NCBI GenBank assembly: GCA_021234155.1
Contig: JAJEKV010000005.1
Coordinates: 5,871,216-5,935,215, forward strand
Source: Isoetes taiwanensis
Lineage: Eukaryota > Streptophyta > Lycopodiopsida > Isoetales > Isoetaceae
DNA length: 64,000 bases
Direction: 5' to 3'
In this document: one piece after another, positions 1-10,790 of the stretch
How the letters are laid out: each line of letters opens with the position of its first letter
Numbering within the stretch: position 1 is the first letter of the stretch
Notes under the pieces: generated by a model
Database searches by the model: none
Told to the model about the DNA's origin: nothing
What the model saw: the letters and a program-made list of their open reading frames with translations, nothing else
Position numbers and translations under genes: made by a program

Positions 1-325
1 TTTTGTGAACTTTGAAGTATTCAAATTTGAAACAAAAAAACACACGTTGTTGGCCTCAATGGGCACTTTATATATTTTGTCATAACTTGGGGGTATTTTG
101 CAAATATTAAAACTAAAAAAAATAAAAAATAAAAAAAAATGTTATAGGTCAAAAGGGCATTCTGAAAATTTAAATGAAACATATGGGCGTGTGACGAATT
201 AACCTATAGGGTATTTGAACAATTTGTAGAACTACAAAATACATGTACATTGACCAGAGGCAACCTATAGGGTATTTGAACAATTTGTAAAACTACAAAA
301 TACATGTACGTTGACTAGAGGCATT
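1..325 (+). repeat. 3' non-coding end of a MULE family, with 61-bp tandem duplication
   Basis: The first ~230 bases run collinear with 47143-47345, the stretch just downstream of a MULE transposase remnant: shared blocks include GTGAACTTTGAAGTAT, TTTTGTCATAACTT, GTTATAGGTC and TTTAAATGAAACATA. This suggests the window opens inside the 3' flank of a second copy of that element whose transposase would lie left of the window. Two copies of a 61-bp unit starting AACCTATAGGGTATTTG lie at 201-261 and 262-322. No coding sequence is supported here. Confidence 0.6.
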
Positions 326-630
326 CTGTAAATTTGTACGTTGACTAAAAGCATTCTGTCAAAAGTTAAGGGTTTGTGGCAAAATTTAACAAAACAAAAG
401 GATATTTTGTAGTTTTTGTGAATTGAAGGTAAGTATTTTTTATATTGAGTGAAAAAAATTTTAGCAAGCACTTCTGAGCTCTCAAGGGTGCCTCTACATA
501 TTTTTAGAACATGATGACGTGGGCCCCGAAACATGGGGTCTCTCATCCATTAAAAGAGTAGATTTCTACGTCAAATGAGGAACTAAGGTTGAAATCACAT
601 TAGTGCCCACCCAAACATAAAAAAACGCAT
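326..630. other. Non-coding AT-rich stretch
   Basis: AT-rich sequence between the MULE-like flank and the 45-bp repeats. I see no gene. It contains echoes of the preceding repeat (GCATTCTGT near 322 and 350). Confidence 0.5.
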
Positions 631-763
631 TAGCCAATAGCCTTTCAGTATTTCAAATTCCTGGGCAGCCTCCCTATGCCAATAGCCTTTCAGTATTTCA
701 AATTCCTTGACAGCCTCCGTATGCCAATAGCCTTTCAGTATTTCAAATTCCTTGACAGCCTAC
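631..763. repeat. 45-bp tandem repeat, three copies
   Basis: Units at about 631, 676 and 721 share CCAATAGCCTTTCAGTATTT followed by CAAATTCCT and GACAGCCT. The third unit runs directly into the target-site duplication of the large MULE, so the element landed at the edge of this repeat. Because 45 is a multiple of three the repeat reads open in frame, but it is not a credible gene. Confidence 0.85.
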
Positions 764-772
764 CTATCACAC

Positions 773-804
773 CGGTGCCTTTTTTGGCTCCCGATCTCGG
801 GGTC
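773..804 (+). repeat. Left terminal inverted repeat of the 7.16-kb MULE
   Basis: Begins CGGTGCC, then TTTTTTGGCTCCCGA and ends TCGGGGTCT. It matches the reverse complement of 7900-7931 at all but about four of 32 positions. The base before it is the last base of CTATCACAC. Confidence 0.9.
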
Positions 805-815
805 TCGCGCGGAGG

Positions 816-1322
816 AAATTCGCTTAAGCGAATTTCCCAAATTCGCTTAAGCGGTTTTCGAATTTGTGAAATTCGCTTAAGCAAATATCAAAAAGGGGGA
901 AGGTGAAATTTGCTTAAGCGAATTTGAGAAATCGTCGCCGGAAAATTCTGTCAGATTATGTCAGCGCCCCTGCGCAGGTGATTTTGAAAAAAAAAAAATG
1001 AAATTCGCTTAAGCGATTTTCGTCCGTCAGCGCCTGTCAGCGCCGACGCAGGCGATTAAAAAAAAATTAAAAAAAAAAATAATTAAATTCGCTTAAGCGA
1101 ATTTCGAGCGCCTGTCAGCGCCGACGCAAGAAAAAAAAATTTATTTTTATTTTTATTTTTTGAAAAAAAAATTGAAATTAGCTTTAGCGAATTTCCGAAA
1201 TTCGGTTGAGCGAATTTCAAAATTTTTTTTCAAAAAATTTCCAAAAAAAAAAAAAGGGGCCAACTTAAGGGAGTTTGACTAATTCTTTTTTGACCAGGTT
1301 GTCAAATTCGCTTAAGCGAATT
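816..1322. repeat. Left subterminal array of a palindromic motif
   Basis: At least six exact or near copies of the self-complementary TTCGCTTAAGCGAA, usually widened to AAATTCGCTTAAGCGAATTT, at about 816, 840, 868, 903, 998, 1084 and 1303, plus decayed copies near 1169-1220. A second word, GCGCCTGTCAGCGCCGACGC, recurs between them. Repeated motifs near both ends typically serve as transposase binding sites in DNA transposons; that role here is inferred. Confidence 0.85.
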
Positions 1323-1330
1323 CCAGTTCT

Positions 1331-1339
1331 CTATAAAAG
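1331..1339 (+). promoter_or_regulatory. TATA box of the MULE transposase gene
   Basis: CTATAAAAG lies about 110 bases before the ATG at 1449 and directly after the last left subterminal palindrome. The spacing fits transcription starting near 1365 with a short leader. Confidence 0.6.
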
Positions 1340-1448
1340 AACGCCTACGGGTCATTCATATGCGTTAAAGCAGCGTCTAAGTGATCGGCCTTCGCAGTTT
1401 CTGAGTTTTGCCCGGCGTAGTGCAGCTTGTTTGATAGGGTCTGTTAGA

Positions 1449-3897
1449 ATGTCGGATTCAGATTATGAGGATGAGGGCTCTATGAGCGAGATTTCAGATG
1501 ATGGCAATAGCGACTATTGGTAGGATTTATCTGATCAATCAGATGCCGATAGCTCTACATCGTCCGTTGCCACAAGTGCTAGTCGTGGCCCCGGTGGTTC
1601 TAATGTCGTGCAGGAGGTAGTTCAGATGTATTCCGATCCGTGCGACTGGCTTAGGCAGGAACGGGCCCGAGGAGTTCGTGTCCATGGCTATGTGTTCTTG
1701 AAAGAGACATATAATCTTATGATTGCTTCCGTCAACGAGGGTAGGCCTCCGTACCCTTGCGACATCAGGATCGCAGACCCAGATTTTCCTCCCCTTCCAC
1801 AGAGACCGGACAGGCATGTTGTTTCCGAGTGGGCTAGATATGAGGGACGGTGGGAGCAATACCTTGAGGGGCTATATGTGGGCGTCGTGGGTGATGTTTC
1901 CTATTTGCATAAGGTGGGATCGCATCCACATAAGTGTGTGCCTTGGGTGGAGGATTGGAACAATGTAGTGGCGCACTGCCACATTGCCAATGGCCAGCAC
2001 TTGTCGAAGACGCAGACCCTGGCAGAAATAAGATCACAGTGGGAGATAGGCATAGCGAGGCATCGGATCCCGCTGGAATATGTGACCCAGTGCGTGCGGG
2101 TGTGCAGTTGCAAGGTTCGTATGTACATGAAGGACAGTGACTTCCCTCAACATGAGACTAGCACTGTCAACCAGATTGACATCAGAGTGGGAGAGGTGCA
2201 TGTGCGACCGATCAGCCCGCCTTGTGCACATCCACACACGATCGTATCGGGGCTGGCCGGTCGGCAGATGAGGGTAGACGATTTCCGCCATCGGTGGAGG
2301 AACCCGCAGCTCCCACAACTTCCGGGCAAAGGTGCGCGGAGGAGTCACGCGACGGTCGCACATATAGGCTTCGCACCGGACGGCCCGAATGGTCATCGCG
2401 GGAGGACAATGCGCGGACCTGGATATTTGCGCGGCCTGTGCATTCTGGGCACGATCCTTTCGAAGCGCCAGAGGTATGGTCTCTACCAGTTCACCCTAAT
2501 CTGATAGAAAGAGCCGTGGCGCTTAATGAGAAACATGAACAAAGACAAAGGCCGGTGGGACATGGCGAAGGCAATTAATCCCATGCTCGTGGGAGGAGAC
2601 CACCGCAGCCGAAGCTGGCCACATATCGACATGAGCCAGGAGGATGTGTGGCGTCTCTGCAACAAGTATCGAATGTTTGGTGAGCACATGTCATGTCGAA
2701 TTATGCTTGTAAATGTCTGCGCACTCACTTGCCTTGGCTCGAACGTGACTATGTTTCAGGCGGTGGCGCCATGGCCGACTGGGACTGCCTTGAGGAGAAC
2801 ATAGAGGCCTGGGCACATGCAGGAAAGGTCCTCTACCATCAGCCATTCGCGTCTCACGCTGCGGATCCGGAACGCCGCCCATGGATCCTAGTTCTACAGG
2901 ATGACAGTATGCGTAGGGCAGCGATACAGTATAACGAAAACTCGGGGTGGGCTCTAGATTCGACGTTCGGCACCAACATGTGGCAGATACCACTTTATGC
3001 TGCCATGGTTCCCGTTGCATGCGGGGTTGGGTATCCAGTCTTCTACATGTTGTGTACACATAAGAAGGGGTCGCAGCAGACAAAGAATGCATTACGAAAA
3101 GCCCTTACACTGGTGTTTGAACGGATGGGGCATGTAATGCCGAGGTCCATAACGATTGACATGGACGGAGAGGAGAGAGTGGCCATAGAAGAGGCAGTTG
3201 CCAACGACCCATATTGTTTCAACGAGCACGGCGAGCAGGTAAAGACCTTTGCTTGTCACCCTTTGCTTTTTCTTAGATGTAACACCCATACAGATAGCAG
3301 GTTGTGTCATATCTTGTTGGTTCCATTGCAAGCGAGCATGGTGTGACAACCTCATGCCGAGGATACAAGACCCGCTCATACGCCAAGATGTCTGGCAAAG
3401 GCTTTCTAATCTCATGCTGGAGCCCGACCTGGAGCGGTATGAGCACTTGGAAAATCACCTCTACAGTGCCTATGGTAACATTCCCGAGATTTTCGAATAC
3501 ATGTCTTTGTCGAGCTTTTGTCTCGAAGTATCGTTTTGTAGCTGACGTGCAGCAATATACCTTGGATGAAGACACGTTGAGATCGGTGGTTAGTCAGTGG
3601 TTGCAGACAATGGGCGAGGAAATGCAATACTGGCAAATGGAGGTGATGAATCAAGAACATATAGATGAGGATGACGTGGCTCCATTGCTTGCGGAAGCGC
3701 GACGTCGCCTAAGGGCGTTCCGTGATGCGGCGGCACCGAGAAACGTCCCATTGCGAGGTGGCTACGCAACTCAGCAGGCGGGAGCACGGGTGCGTAACTT
3801 CTCAACGCCACGTCGTGGAGCCTCTGTGCAACGCGAAACCCCGCCACAGCCACGTGGGAGGAGAGGGTCGACCTCGCGTCGACTCAGATTTGATTGA
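1449..3897 (+). pseudogene. MULE transposase gene, spliced, with a nonsense codon and a frameshift
   Basis: Starts with a very acidic tail (MSDSDYEDEG...), broken by TAG at 1521; the same frame then runs to about 2490. A 1-base shift is needed near 2550. A clean GT-AG intron fits at 2680-2759, joining ...NKYRMFG to GAMADWDCLEE, and a very short one at 3239-3293, joining FNEHGEQ to IAGCVISCWFHCKRAW. The core shows the MULE pattern: WALDSTFGTN with the first catalytic Asp, IPLYAAMV and PVFYMLCT strands, then TIDMDGEE with a second Asp, then a Cys-Trp-Phe-His block before KRAW. A further short intron or frameshift lies near 3500-3541, before the Arg-rich C-terminus ending RRLRFD. No SWIM zinc finger is seen. 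Family assignment is by motif only. Confidence 0.75.
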
Positions 3898-4036
3898 CGT
3901 GAGCGTGATGTCTGTCACTTAGATTTGCAAAATTTGTAGTCAAGACGAAAGGCTGCATTTAAATCAATGACAATGTACATATTGCAGGGCAGAAAGTACA
4001 TAGATACAAAAATGTGCAGACATAGAAAATAAATGT
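3898..4036. other. Gap between the convergent MULE genes
   Basis: About 140 bases separate the two stop codons, so the shared 3' region must contain both polyadenylation sites or transcripts overlap. AAATAAA occurs on the plus strand at 4027-4033. Confidence 0.5.
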
Positions 4037-6773
4037 CTACGGCCCCGCACGCCTCAGTATCTGATAGTTGAACCAATATGCCTTTGCGTACAGGCACGCA
4101 ATGATGGTGAGGAAGTTCCGACAGAGCCGTGTCACATCTTCACTGGTATGCATGTTCGGGCGTACCTGCAAAGTGGAAGGTACAGGATGTCATGGGGAGC
4201 ATATGTCAAACCAAATGAGGTGGTGGGGAAGGATAGTGACTAACCTGCAGGTCTATGTCTGTCTCTGGCCATAGGAAAGCCTGCATGACATGCCGGATGT
4301 TTAGATAAACATGGGCACCACAAGACCAATGCTGGTGCTGTGCTGGGACTGGAGCCAGCCGCAGCTCCAGCCACGGCGGTCAATACTCTGTCCGGGGCAT
4401 GAGTGTGGTGCAGCCACGGCGCCAATACTCTGTCCCAAACACGGTATGGAGTTGATGCACGCATTCAAGTCAAGCAAAGTAAGAAAGTGAGCATGCAAAC
4501 AACTCACCGTTGTACGTCTGCGGGTTGCACTCGTATGTGAGTCCTCGCGTGGCCCAGACTGCCAGGCAGGGAATCCATGCATCAAAAGCCCTCGAAACGC
4601 CTGGGCCACCCAAGTCGCTCCCGTACTACAGCATCTACAATATGCACCAGAAGGTACCAGTGTCCCCTGCAACCAGTGTACACTACATGAGTACCTATGG
4701 AAACACGAGAGGGGATGGGGATGATGCCATGTACCCATGACAGATGGGCCATATGACAGCTAGCAAGCTCTCCCATTGTATCTGGTACATAGGGAGCAGG
4801 TCCGCGCCCATGACGCCGTGATCTTCGAACCAGTGAGGGTCGATGATTGCAAATGTGGATCTCTCATCTGGTTCGAACTGATGCATGTAGGCACTGTACA
4901 CGCGTGCTACATGGTCAGAGACATAAGGTGTACAACACATGAATAAAATGGTGCTAGGACACGTACCTGATAATGACCCTGACATGGTCTGCCTCCCACT
5001 CTTCAGTGACTCGTACGGAGTTCCTGACGTCTGCTCTCGTATCCAACGTGGCAAGGAAGCTGGTCCCAGCAATGACATTCTGCGTCTTGATAGAGTCGAC
5101 AAGATCTCTGTGGGTACGTGGACGTGGTGTGCTCTCAACAGCTCGCCATACCTCCCGGCTAATCTCATCCGTGTACGAGTCCCCGAAAATGTATACCTCC
5201 TCCCAGAAATAGAGAGGCAACATCAAACTGTGATGTAGCACAATGTCTCGTGCATATTGGGCGTCTCTGCCACCTCCGGCCCACCCCCGCAAGGGCTGCA
5301 ACAAATAGTAGGCATAAAGCTGTGCCCTGCCCCAAACACCATCCCAGTATAGAAAGAAGCCTCTAGCCCTGTCCCTCTGCCACTGGTATCGGTCACGTGC
5401 ATCTGCAGCCGGAGGAAAGGGTGACACCAATGATGCCAAGCCAGGCGATCGAATCCTCTCTTCCTGTAAAATCTGAGCATACGTGCTGCGACCGCTCTCC
5501 CGCAGCTCATCAAACATCGGTCTCGAAGCAGGAGGCTCTATGACATGCAGTGGAGGTGGCGTGTGAATGAATAAGTCGTTTGGGATGTCCTCAATATCTG
5601 CAGGGACATGTCCGCATGCGGCGTCTTTATCTTGACGGCCCTGTCCCGCGGCATGCTATCTTTGTGGAGGGACGACATACCACTGGCTCGCAAATCACGT
5701 GTCTCCAACTGTAGGGACGATGGTCAGCTGCTTTATGCACCTTGTAGGGACGATGGTCGCGCCGATCGGCGGGACGATGGGCGCTTTGATCATCGCGGCT
5801 CGATGGCTGCTCTCCGCATCATCGCGCCCCCCCTTCTTTATCCTCTTCCCGCACCCAACCTTATCGCATACTCCGCGGTCTCCTCTGCATTAAGCCGAGG
5901 GGGCTCCTCGCGACATCCGCCGCTCATCCACTCATACAACCTACGACGTTCATCGACATCCTCACGGGTGGCCGCGTCCCCGATGATCATAAGCGCGCAC
6001 TGGAAGCCTCACGGCCAGTATAGAGGGTGCACCACCACCCGTATGCCTGGCCGGATGCGGGACGCACTGTCCACTGCCTCAGCTTTGCCCAGCCAGGATA
6101 TCTTGCGTGACGTCACTTCGAGGCATGGAGCCTCGCATAACGGGACGGCGTCCCCGTTACAACCGCGCTGTCTCTATGGGCGCCCGGTACCACAGATTAA
6201 ACTCTTGCCCGCCGCTCTGCTGACACCTGACGTGGCGTGGCCGGTTCAGCGGCGCTCCCTCTCCTCATCTGTGAGAGGGGATGGCTGTGACGGGTCATTC
6301 CTGGGACGACCACGTTCCCTCGCTGGCCACCACATATCTCTGTAATATGCGTTATGGTGCTTAATGGCCCCATCCTTCGTCAGACCTGCCCACAGACGAT
6401 TGACCCATAGCTTGTCCGCTGTATGCGGACACCCGGGTGCATCACAGTACCAGTAAGTGGCCAGACTATGTGTGCCACGGGCTGTTTGGGGGTTCAGACG
6501 CCTGACAGTCAGCGATATACCTCGATACTCCCTGTCAAACTTCCATAATCAGCGCCTAGGCTAGCCTACCAACCATACCAGTACAAATGAAAAAACTCTA
6601 ATGACACAAATGCAAGCTATCTAATGGGGGTCTGACGGTACTTACCAAAAAGTGATGTATCCAACCATGCCCGGCTGTCCGGGGTCGACGTAATTTGGGA
6701 GCCCACTCTCGTCCATCCCTATCGGGCGACTCTCCTGCGTAAGATCTCTGCCCCATCGGTCACCTGTCGCCAT
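4037..6773 (-). pseudogene. Ulp1/C48-type cysteine protease gene of the MULE, multi-exon, partly decayed
   Basis: Phase-consistent exons (minus strand): 6773-6646 (start MATGDRWGRD), 6531-~6255 (with a CDAPGC...HH zinc-binding-like patch), an uncertain middle part near 6010-5850 and ~5640-4968, then 4893-4735, 4666-4508, 4348-4245 and 4165-4037 (stop). The last exons spell a Ulp1 catalytic core: CHGGHWYLLVHIVDAV carries the His, YGSDLGGPG the Asp about 16 residues on, and QHQHWSCGAHVYLNIRHV the oxyanion Gln and nucleophile Cys. The protein ends LYAKAYWFNYQILRRAGP. Ulp1 enzymes cut SUMO-like tags from proteins; plant MULEs of the Kaonashi group carry such domains, role unknown. There is one extra base near 4626, and stops at ~6250 and ~5840 that may be introns or damage. 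Confidence 0.75.
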
Positions 6774-7404
6774 GTTGTAATGCCTGCTTGGGGAATATGC
6801 CTAGTAACCACAATATATAGATAAAATGAGTTTAAAAAGTACTTCCTACCACTACTGCAACCATAAAGATAGCAATGGCAATTGACAATACCACTACTGC
6901 CTATATTTCAATGGCAATTGACTCATAGAAGCCCAAGCAGGCAGTTGTGGAACAATTCATCATCGGGAACATTAATTATGAATATTGCAAGGATTTCAAT
7001 ATCATTCATTTCTACAGTGTCTCTCCGCATTCATGAGGGCAACCCGTTGTGCATCAGCACCTTGATCATTGTCATAGGCATCCAACGACTAAAAAATCAT
7101 CTATGAGATTACATCTTATGGCACTCAAATAATTCAATGAGAGAGTTTACGTCTAAAATGGAACTATTTTTATGAAACATTCATAAACTAGTGTAAATTT
7201 TGACGTAAATGTTAGAAAGAAGAAGACCTACTACGGTGGATCGAAGACAGCAACTCGTGGAAGACGGCACTGAAGAAACTGGCAGGAACTCCAAATCGCT
7301 TGTAAACTGCACTCGAAATTTGAGTTTGCTGAACCAAAATCGCTTGTAAACTGAACTCAAAATCGCTTGTAAAATCGCTTGCCAACTGAAATGAACTTAA
7401 AGGT
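6774..7404. other. Upstream region of the Ulp1-like gene inside the MULE
   Basis: AT-rich and without a credible gene. On the minus strand a TATCTATATATTG stretch near 6813-6825 could be the TATA region for the gene starting at 6773. Near 7290-7400 the phrase AAATCGCTTG is repeated three to four times, probably decayed relatives of the subterminal repeat. Confidence 0.4.
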
Positions 7405-7805
7405 TTGAAATTCGCTTAAGCGAATTTGGTATTTTTTTTTTTTTTGTTCAAACGCAGGCGGGCCAGTGCCCGCCCTCGCCCGACACGTGCAAGTGGAAAT
7501 GAAGCTTTGAAATTCGCTTAAGCGAATTTGGTATTTTTTTTTTTGAAATTCAAACGCAGACGGGCCAGCCCGCGGCGCCGACACGCAAAGTGGAAATGAA
7601 GCTTTGAAATTCGCTTTGCCGAATTTGGTATTTTTTTTTTTGGAATTGAACGCAGACGGGCCAGGCCCGTCGGCCCTCCGACACGTGCAAGTGGAAATGA
7701 AGGTTTGAAATTCGCTTAAGCGAATTTGGTATTTTTTTTTTTTTGAAATTCGAAACATGCACGGGCTAGGCCCGTGCCTCGCCTCGGGACACGTGCAAGT
7801 GGAAA
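7405..7805. repeat. Right subterminal array: ~100-bp tandem units with the same palindrome
   Basis: Four units of about 99-101 bp begin near 7408, 7509, 7608 and 7707. Each holds GAAATTCGCTTAAGCGAATT (decayed to GAAATTCGCTTTGCCGAATT in the third), a T run, a GC-rich patch with GGGCCAG, and ACACGTGCAAGTGGAAATGA. A further palindrome is at ~7868. The CACGTG core is a G-box-like word. Confidence 0.85.
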
Positions 7806-7899
7806 TAAAGGTTTAGCGAATTCCGCCTTTCCGATTTCCGGCGGGGACTTTTTTGGAATTTCGGCCCCAAATTCGCTTAAGCGATTTTCGGGCGCCGAA

Positions 7900-7931
7900 G
7901 ACCCCGAATTCGGGAGCCAAAAAAGACCCCG
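7900..7931 (-). repeat. Right terminal inverted repeat of the 7.16-kb MULE
   Basis: Reverse complement begins CGGGGTC, then TTTTTTGGCTCCCGA and ends TCGGGGTCT. It is followed directly by the second CTATCACAC. Confidence 0.9.
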
Positions 7932-7989
7932 CTATCACACTGGAGTGCCCAAAAACTCATTATTTCTTGGGCGTGACCAGGAATCTTGG

Positions 7990-8059
7990 GCGGGGGCTAC
8001 CCCCTGGACAAGACCTTCGCCACCGCGGGGGCTACCCCCTGGACAAGACCTTCGCCACC
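7990..8059. repeat. 35-bp direct tandem duplication
   Basis: Two adjacent identical copies starting GCGGGGGCTACCCCCTGGAC at 7990 and 8025, just outside the right end of the MULE. Each copy contains the small inverted repeat GGGGGCTACCCCC. Confidence 0.85.
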
Positions 8060-8093
8060 GCTAGCTCAGCTCAATTATTGGCCAGATCCATCG

Positions 8094-8136
8094 TTAGGGT
8101 TCCACAAAATTAGGGTTCTAGCCGAAATTAGGGTTT
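8094..8136. promoter_or_regulatory. Cluster of three telobox-like motifs
   Basis: TTAGGGTT occurs three times within 43 bases. In plants such short interstitial AAACCCTAA motifs are common near the transcription starts of translation-related genes. No gene start could be tied to them here. Confidence 0.35.
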
Positions 8137-8978
8137 TTATGCTCGATTAAGCCATTTCAAACTGTTTTCTTTCAGATTTAAGAGGATGCCAGATGAATCA
8201 AATCGAATTTAGAGCAGCAGCATTACAAAATGAAGCAATTTATGGTTTTTTGTGTAGTGATTTGGAGCATTTCGTCAAGAAATCGACTTCATAACCTGAA
8301 TCTTAAGTGATTGGTTGTGATCTAGAGCAGCAACAGTAAAAAACGAAACGATTTAAAGCAGTTCTTGAAGGGAAAATCATTATTCCTACTTGGCAAACTG
8401 AACCTGGGCACAAATCTGATAGCAAATTCCTGGGCGTCCGAACCCCCTGCCCAAGGATGAAAAAAAGAGATCTTGGTCGGCCACAGGTGTGATTTCGCCC
8501 TAAGTTAACAAAAGTTCTTGTTAAATTATAAATAGGGGCAGTATGAGGGAGGCCCGCTCAGGAGAGTTCTGCAAAGTAAGCAGCGTCAACTCCTGGCCAG
8601 CCTATCCACCCTTCAAAAATTCCTTGTGCATAATTAGCACTGCGACGGATATCCACCCGACGCTTTGTTTTCCTTACTCATTAGTTTAAGGCAAGTTCTT
8701 CTTTCCCTCCCTCCTCTTCTTATGTCTTCTGAATGTCGACATTTTACCTCTTTGCTTGTGGGATATTTCTAAATATTAAGCCCGTGCCCTAGCCCACTAC
8801 TATCGTTGCTAGGCGGCTGTACTGCTCGATTGTTGCAGAACGGGAGAGATGAAACAAAGCAAGAATCTGTAAGCCGAAACTCTCTATATATGTGAGTAAA
8901 GAATACAAGGATATATATATATAGGGGCTCTGCGGCAAAACTGCCGGGAATGGCCGTTGGGATCATTCAAACTACTCT

Positions 8979-9038
8979 GGCAGCAGGATTTGAATCTCTA
9001 ACAACAATGGCAGCAGGATTTGAATCTCTAACAACGAT
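8979..9038. repeat. 30-bp tandem duplication
   Basis: GGCAGCAGGATTTGAATCTC followed by TAACAACA is present twice in direct succession at 8979 and 9009. Confidence 0.9.
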
Positions 9039-9470
9039 AACCATTCGTTAAAGATCTTTTACCTCTCTGTTCTTATCTGCAAAACTCTGAAGCCTATTTA
9101 GAATCATTTTGATTGCTTGAAGTTACGTTTCAAGTCCAGCCGCTTCCATTGCTTATCCTGGAATTGTCATGCAGCTGTCTAAAAGTACAGGGAAACTCAA
9201 ATCTCTCTTTTCGCAAGCATGTATATGTCCAGTATGTGGTCAATCTTAATGCAATGCACTTCCAAGTTTTAGATCTTAAAAAGTAGCCATTAGCCTAGTG
9301 CCTAGTTATGTAATAACCTGAATTTTTAAGTCTGTTGCAGAGCTCTTGAATATTCTCTTGTGCCTGTCACATTGATTTGCCTTGACATTAATTAGATATT
9401 TTGTTTGTGTTTCTTCAATAACCGTCTGAGATTGAATTTCGAAAATCTTGTAGTTGGTGCGCTTCCTCCA

Positions 9471-9532
9471 AAACCAATAGATTGCCTTGAATAGAATGGC
9501 AAAACCAATAGATTGCCTTGAATAGAATGGCA
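9471..9532. repeat. 31-bp tandem duplication
   Basis: AAACCAATAGATTGCCTTGA followed by ATAGAATGGCA is present twice, starting at 9471 and 9502. Confidence 0.9.
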
Positions 9533-10035
9533 AAAGTCGTCATGTGCATGCATTGCGTAAACGTGGGAATGTTAGGGCTTTGCAGTGAATAAAGTATTGG
9601 CTCAGGACAAATTTTGTTATTGATGACTCCTTTTCTCAATATTTTCTTGCAAAATCCTGCAAAGCCATCATGTGTACAAAGCCAGTGACATGTTTATTAA
9701 GTCATTGTCATTAATTGACTGGAATAGTTGTACTGATGCCTTTTCTGTCATAAGTCAAAAACTTTATGCGAAGTGCTCTGTCTGACATAACGAATGTTAA
9801 AAATCTTAATATTCAAGATATTTCCAGGTGCTAAAACACCTTATATGAGCAGGCTTCATCCTTCATTGAGCTTTTCTAATAGGGAACTCTGAGCTCTTGA
9901 ATATTTTCTGGTGGATTGTGTAGCCTGTGTCATGTAATGTACAGTGAATTACCCAAAACATTACACACCAAATATTTATAGATTGGAACATATATCTAGT
10001 AGATTGCCAAAAGAGCTATTCCCATCGTATACAAG

Positions 10036-10310
10036 CTGCGGCTTTGCTAATTCGTCACTGATTCAGGTCAACATCCAATCCCAACATTGGTTTCTTCTAA
10101 TTGCTTTGCCCACCAATAGGATGCTGCGGCTTTGCTAATTCGTCACTGATTCAGGTCAACATCCAATCCCAACATTGGTTTCTTCTAATTGCTTTGCCCA
10201 CCAATAGGACAATTATGGCTTTGCCAATTCGTCACTGATTCAGGTCAATATCTGATCCCAACATTGGTTACCTGCTAAAACCTGTTGCGTTGCCCATCAT
10301 AGGACAATTA
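10036..10310. repeat. 88-bp tandem repeat, three copies
   Basis: Units start at about 10036, 10124 and 10212. Shared words are GGCTTTGCTAATTCGTCACT, GATTCAGGTCAA and CCCAACATTGGTT. The first two are almost identical; the third is diverged and slightly longer. Confidence 0.9.
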
Positions 10311-10790
10311 ACAGATAACCAACAAAGCCGATCTTCTGACCAACAAACTTTCATCTGCATAAGTTTTAACCAACAAAGCTGAGGTTTGGTTGTATAACTT
10401 TCATGTTCAGAACGTCATATACTTATTTTATACAGACACACAAACAAATAATCAATTGTACCATTTCTGCTGATTCTGGAATAATTGAAAGCATACCCCT
10501 TGTATTAAGAGCATAAAAAGAAAAAATTTGGCTGGGAGGACCCCGTTGGACAAACTTATATCACTTTTTAGTTCTTTGAAACTAAACACACGTTAATGAA
10601 GCATCAACAGGTGGTTTGCCAATACTTATGCAAAGTCGTAAAAGACTTCAAATTTCAGTGTAGAAGTACTTCTTTGATAGGTCAAGTCTGCTTAGTGGTA
10701 AATGAGCAACAGATTTTTTTGTTATATGTCGGCTGGGTATTAAGTTCACGGATACTGAAGCACAGCCTATTTTGCCACATTTGTTACTGT

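Larger units (their letters stand above)
773..7931 (+). mobile_element. Complete 7.16-kb Mutator-like element (MULE) carrying transposase and Ulp1-like genes
   Basis: Exact ends are supported by a 9-bp target duplication, CTATCACAC, at 764-772 and 7932-7940, and by 32-bp terminal inverted repeats. A 9-bp duplication is the usual size for MULEs. Inside are arrays of the palindrome TTCGCTTAAGCGAA near both ends, a plus-strand MULE transposase gene (1449-3897) and a minus-strand Ulp1-type protease gene (4037-6773) transcribed toward it. The convergent layout recalls MuDR; a Ulp1 domain recalls Kaonashi-type MULEs of plants. Both genes carry lesions (an in-frame TAG, frameshifts), while the target duplication is perfect, so the copy is probably young but no longer autonomous. 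Confidence 0.9.

Noticed and set aside
5608-6345. Plus-strand open frame of 245 residues
   Set aside because: It lies opposite the Ulp1-like gene, is rich in Arg/Ser/Pro and shows no motif; the minus strand gives the better protein.
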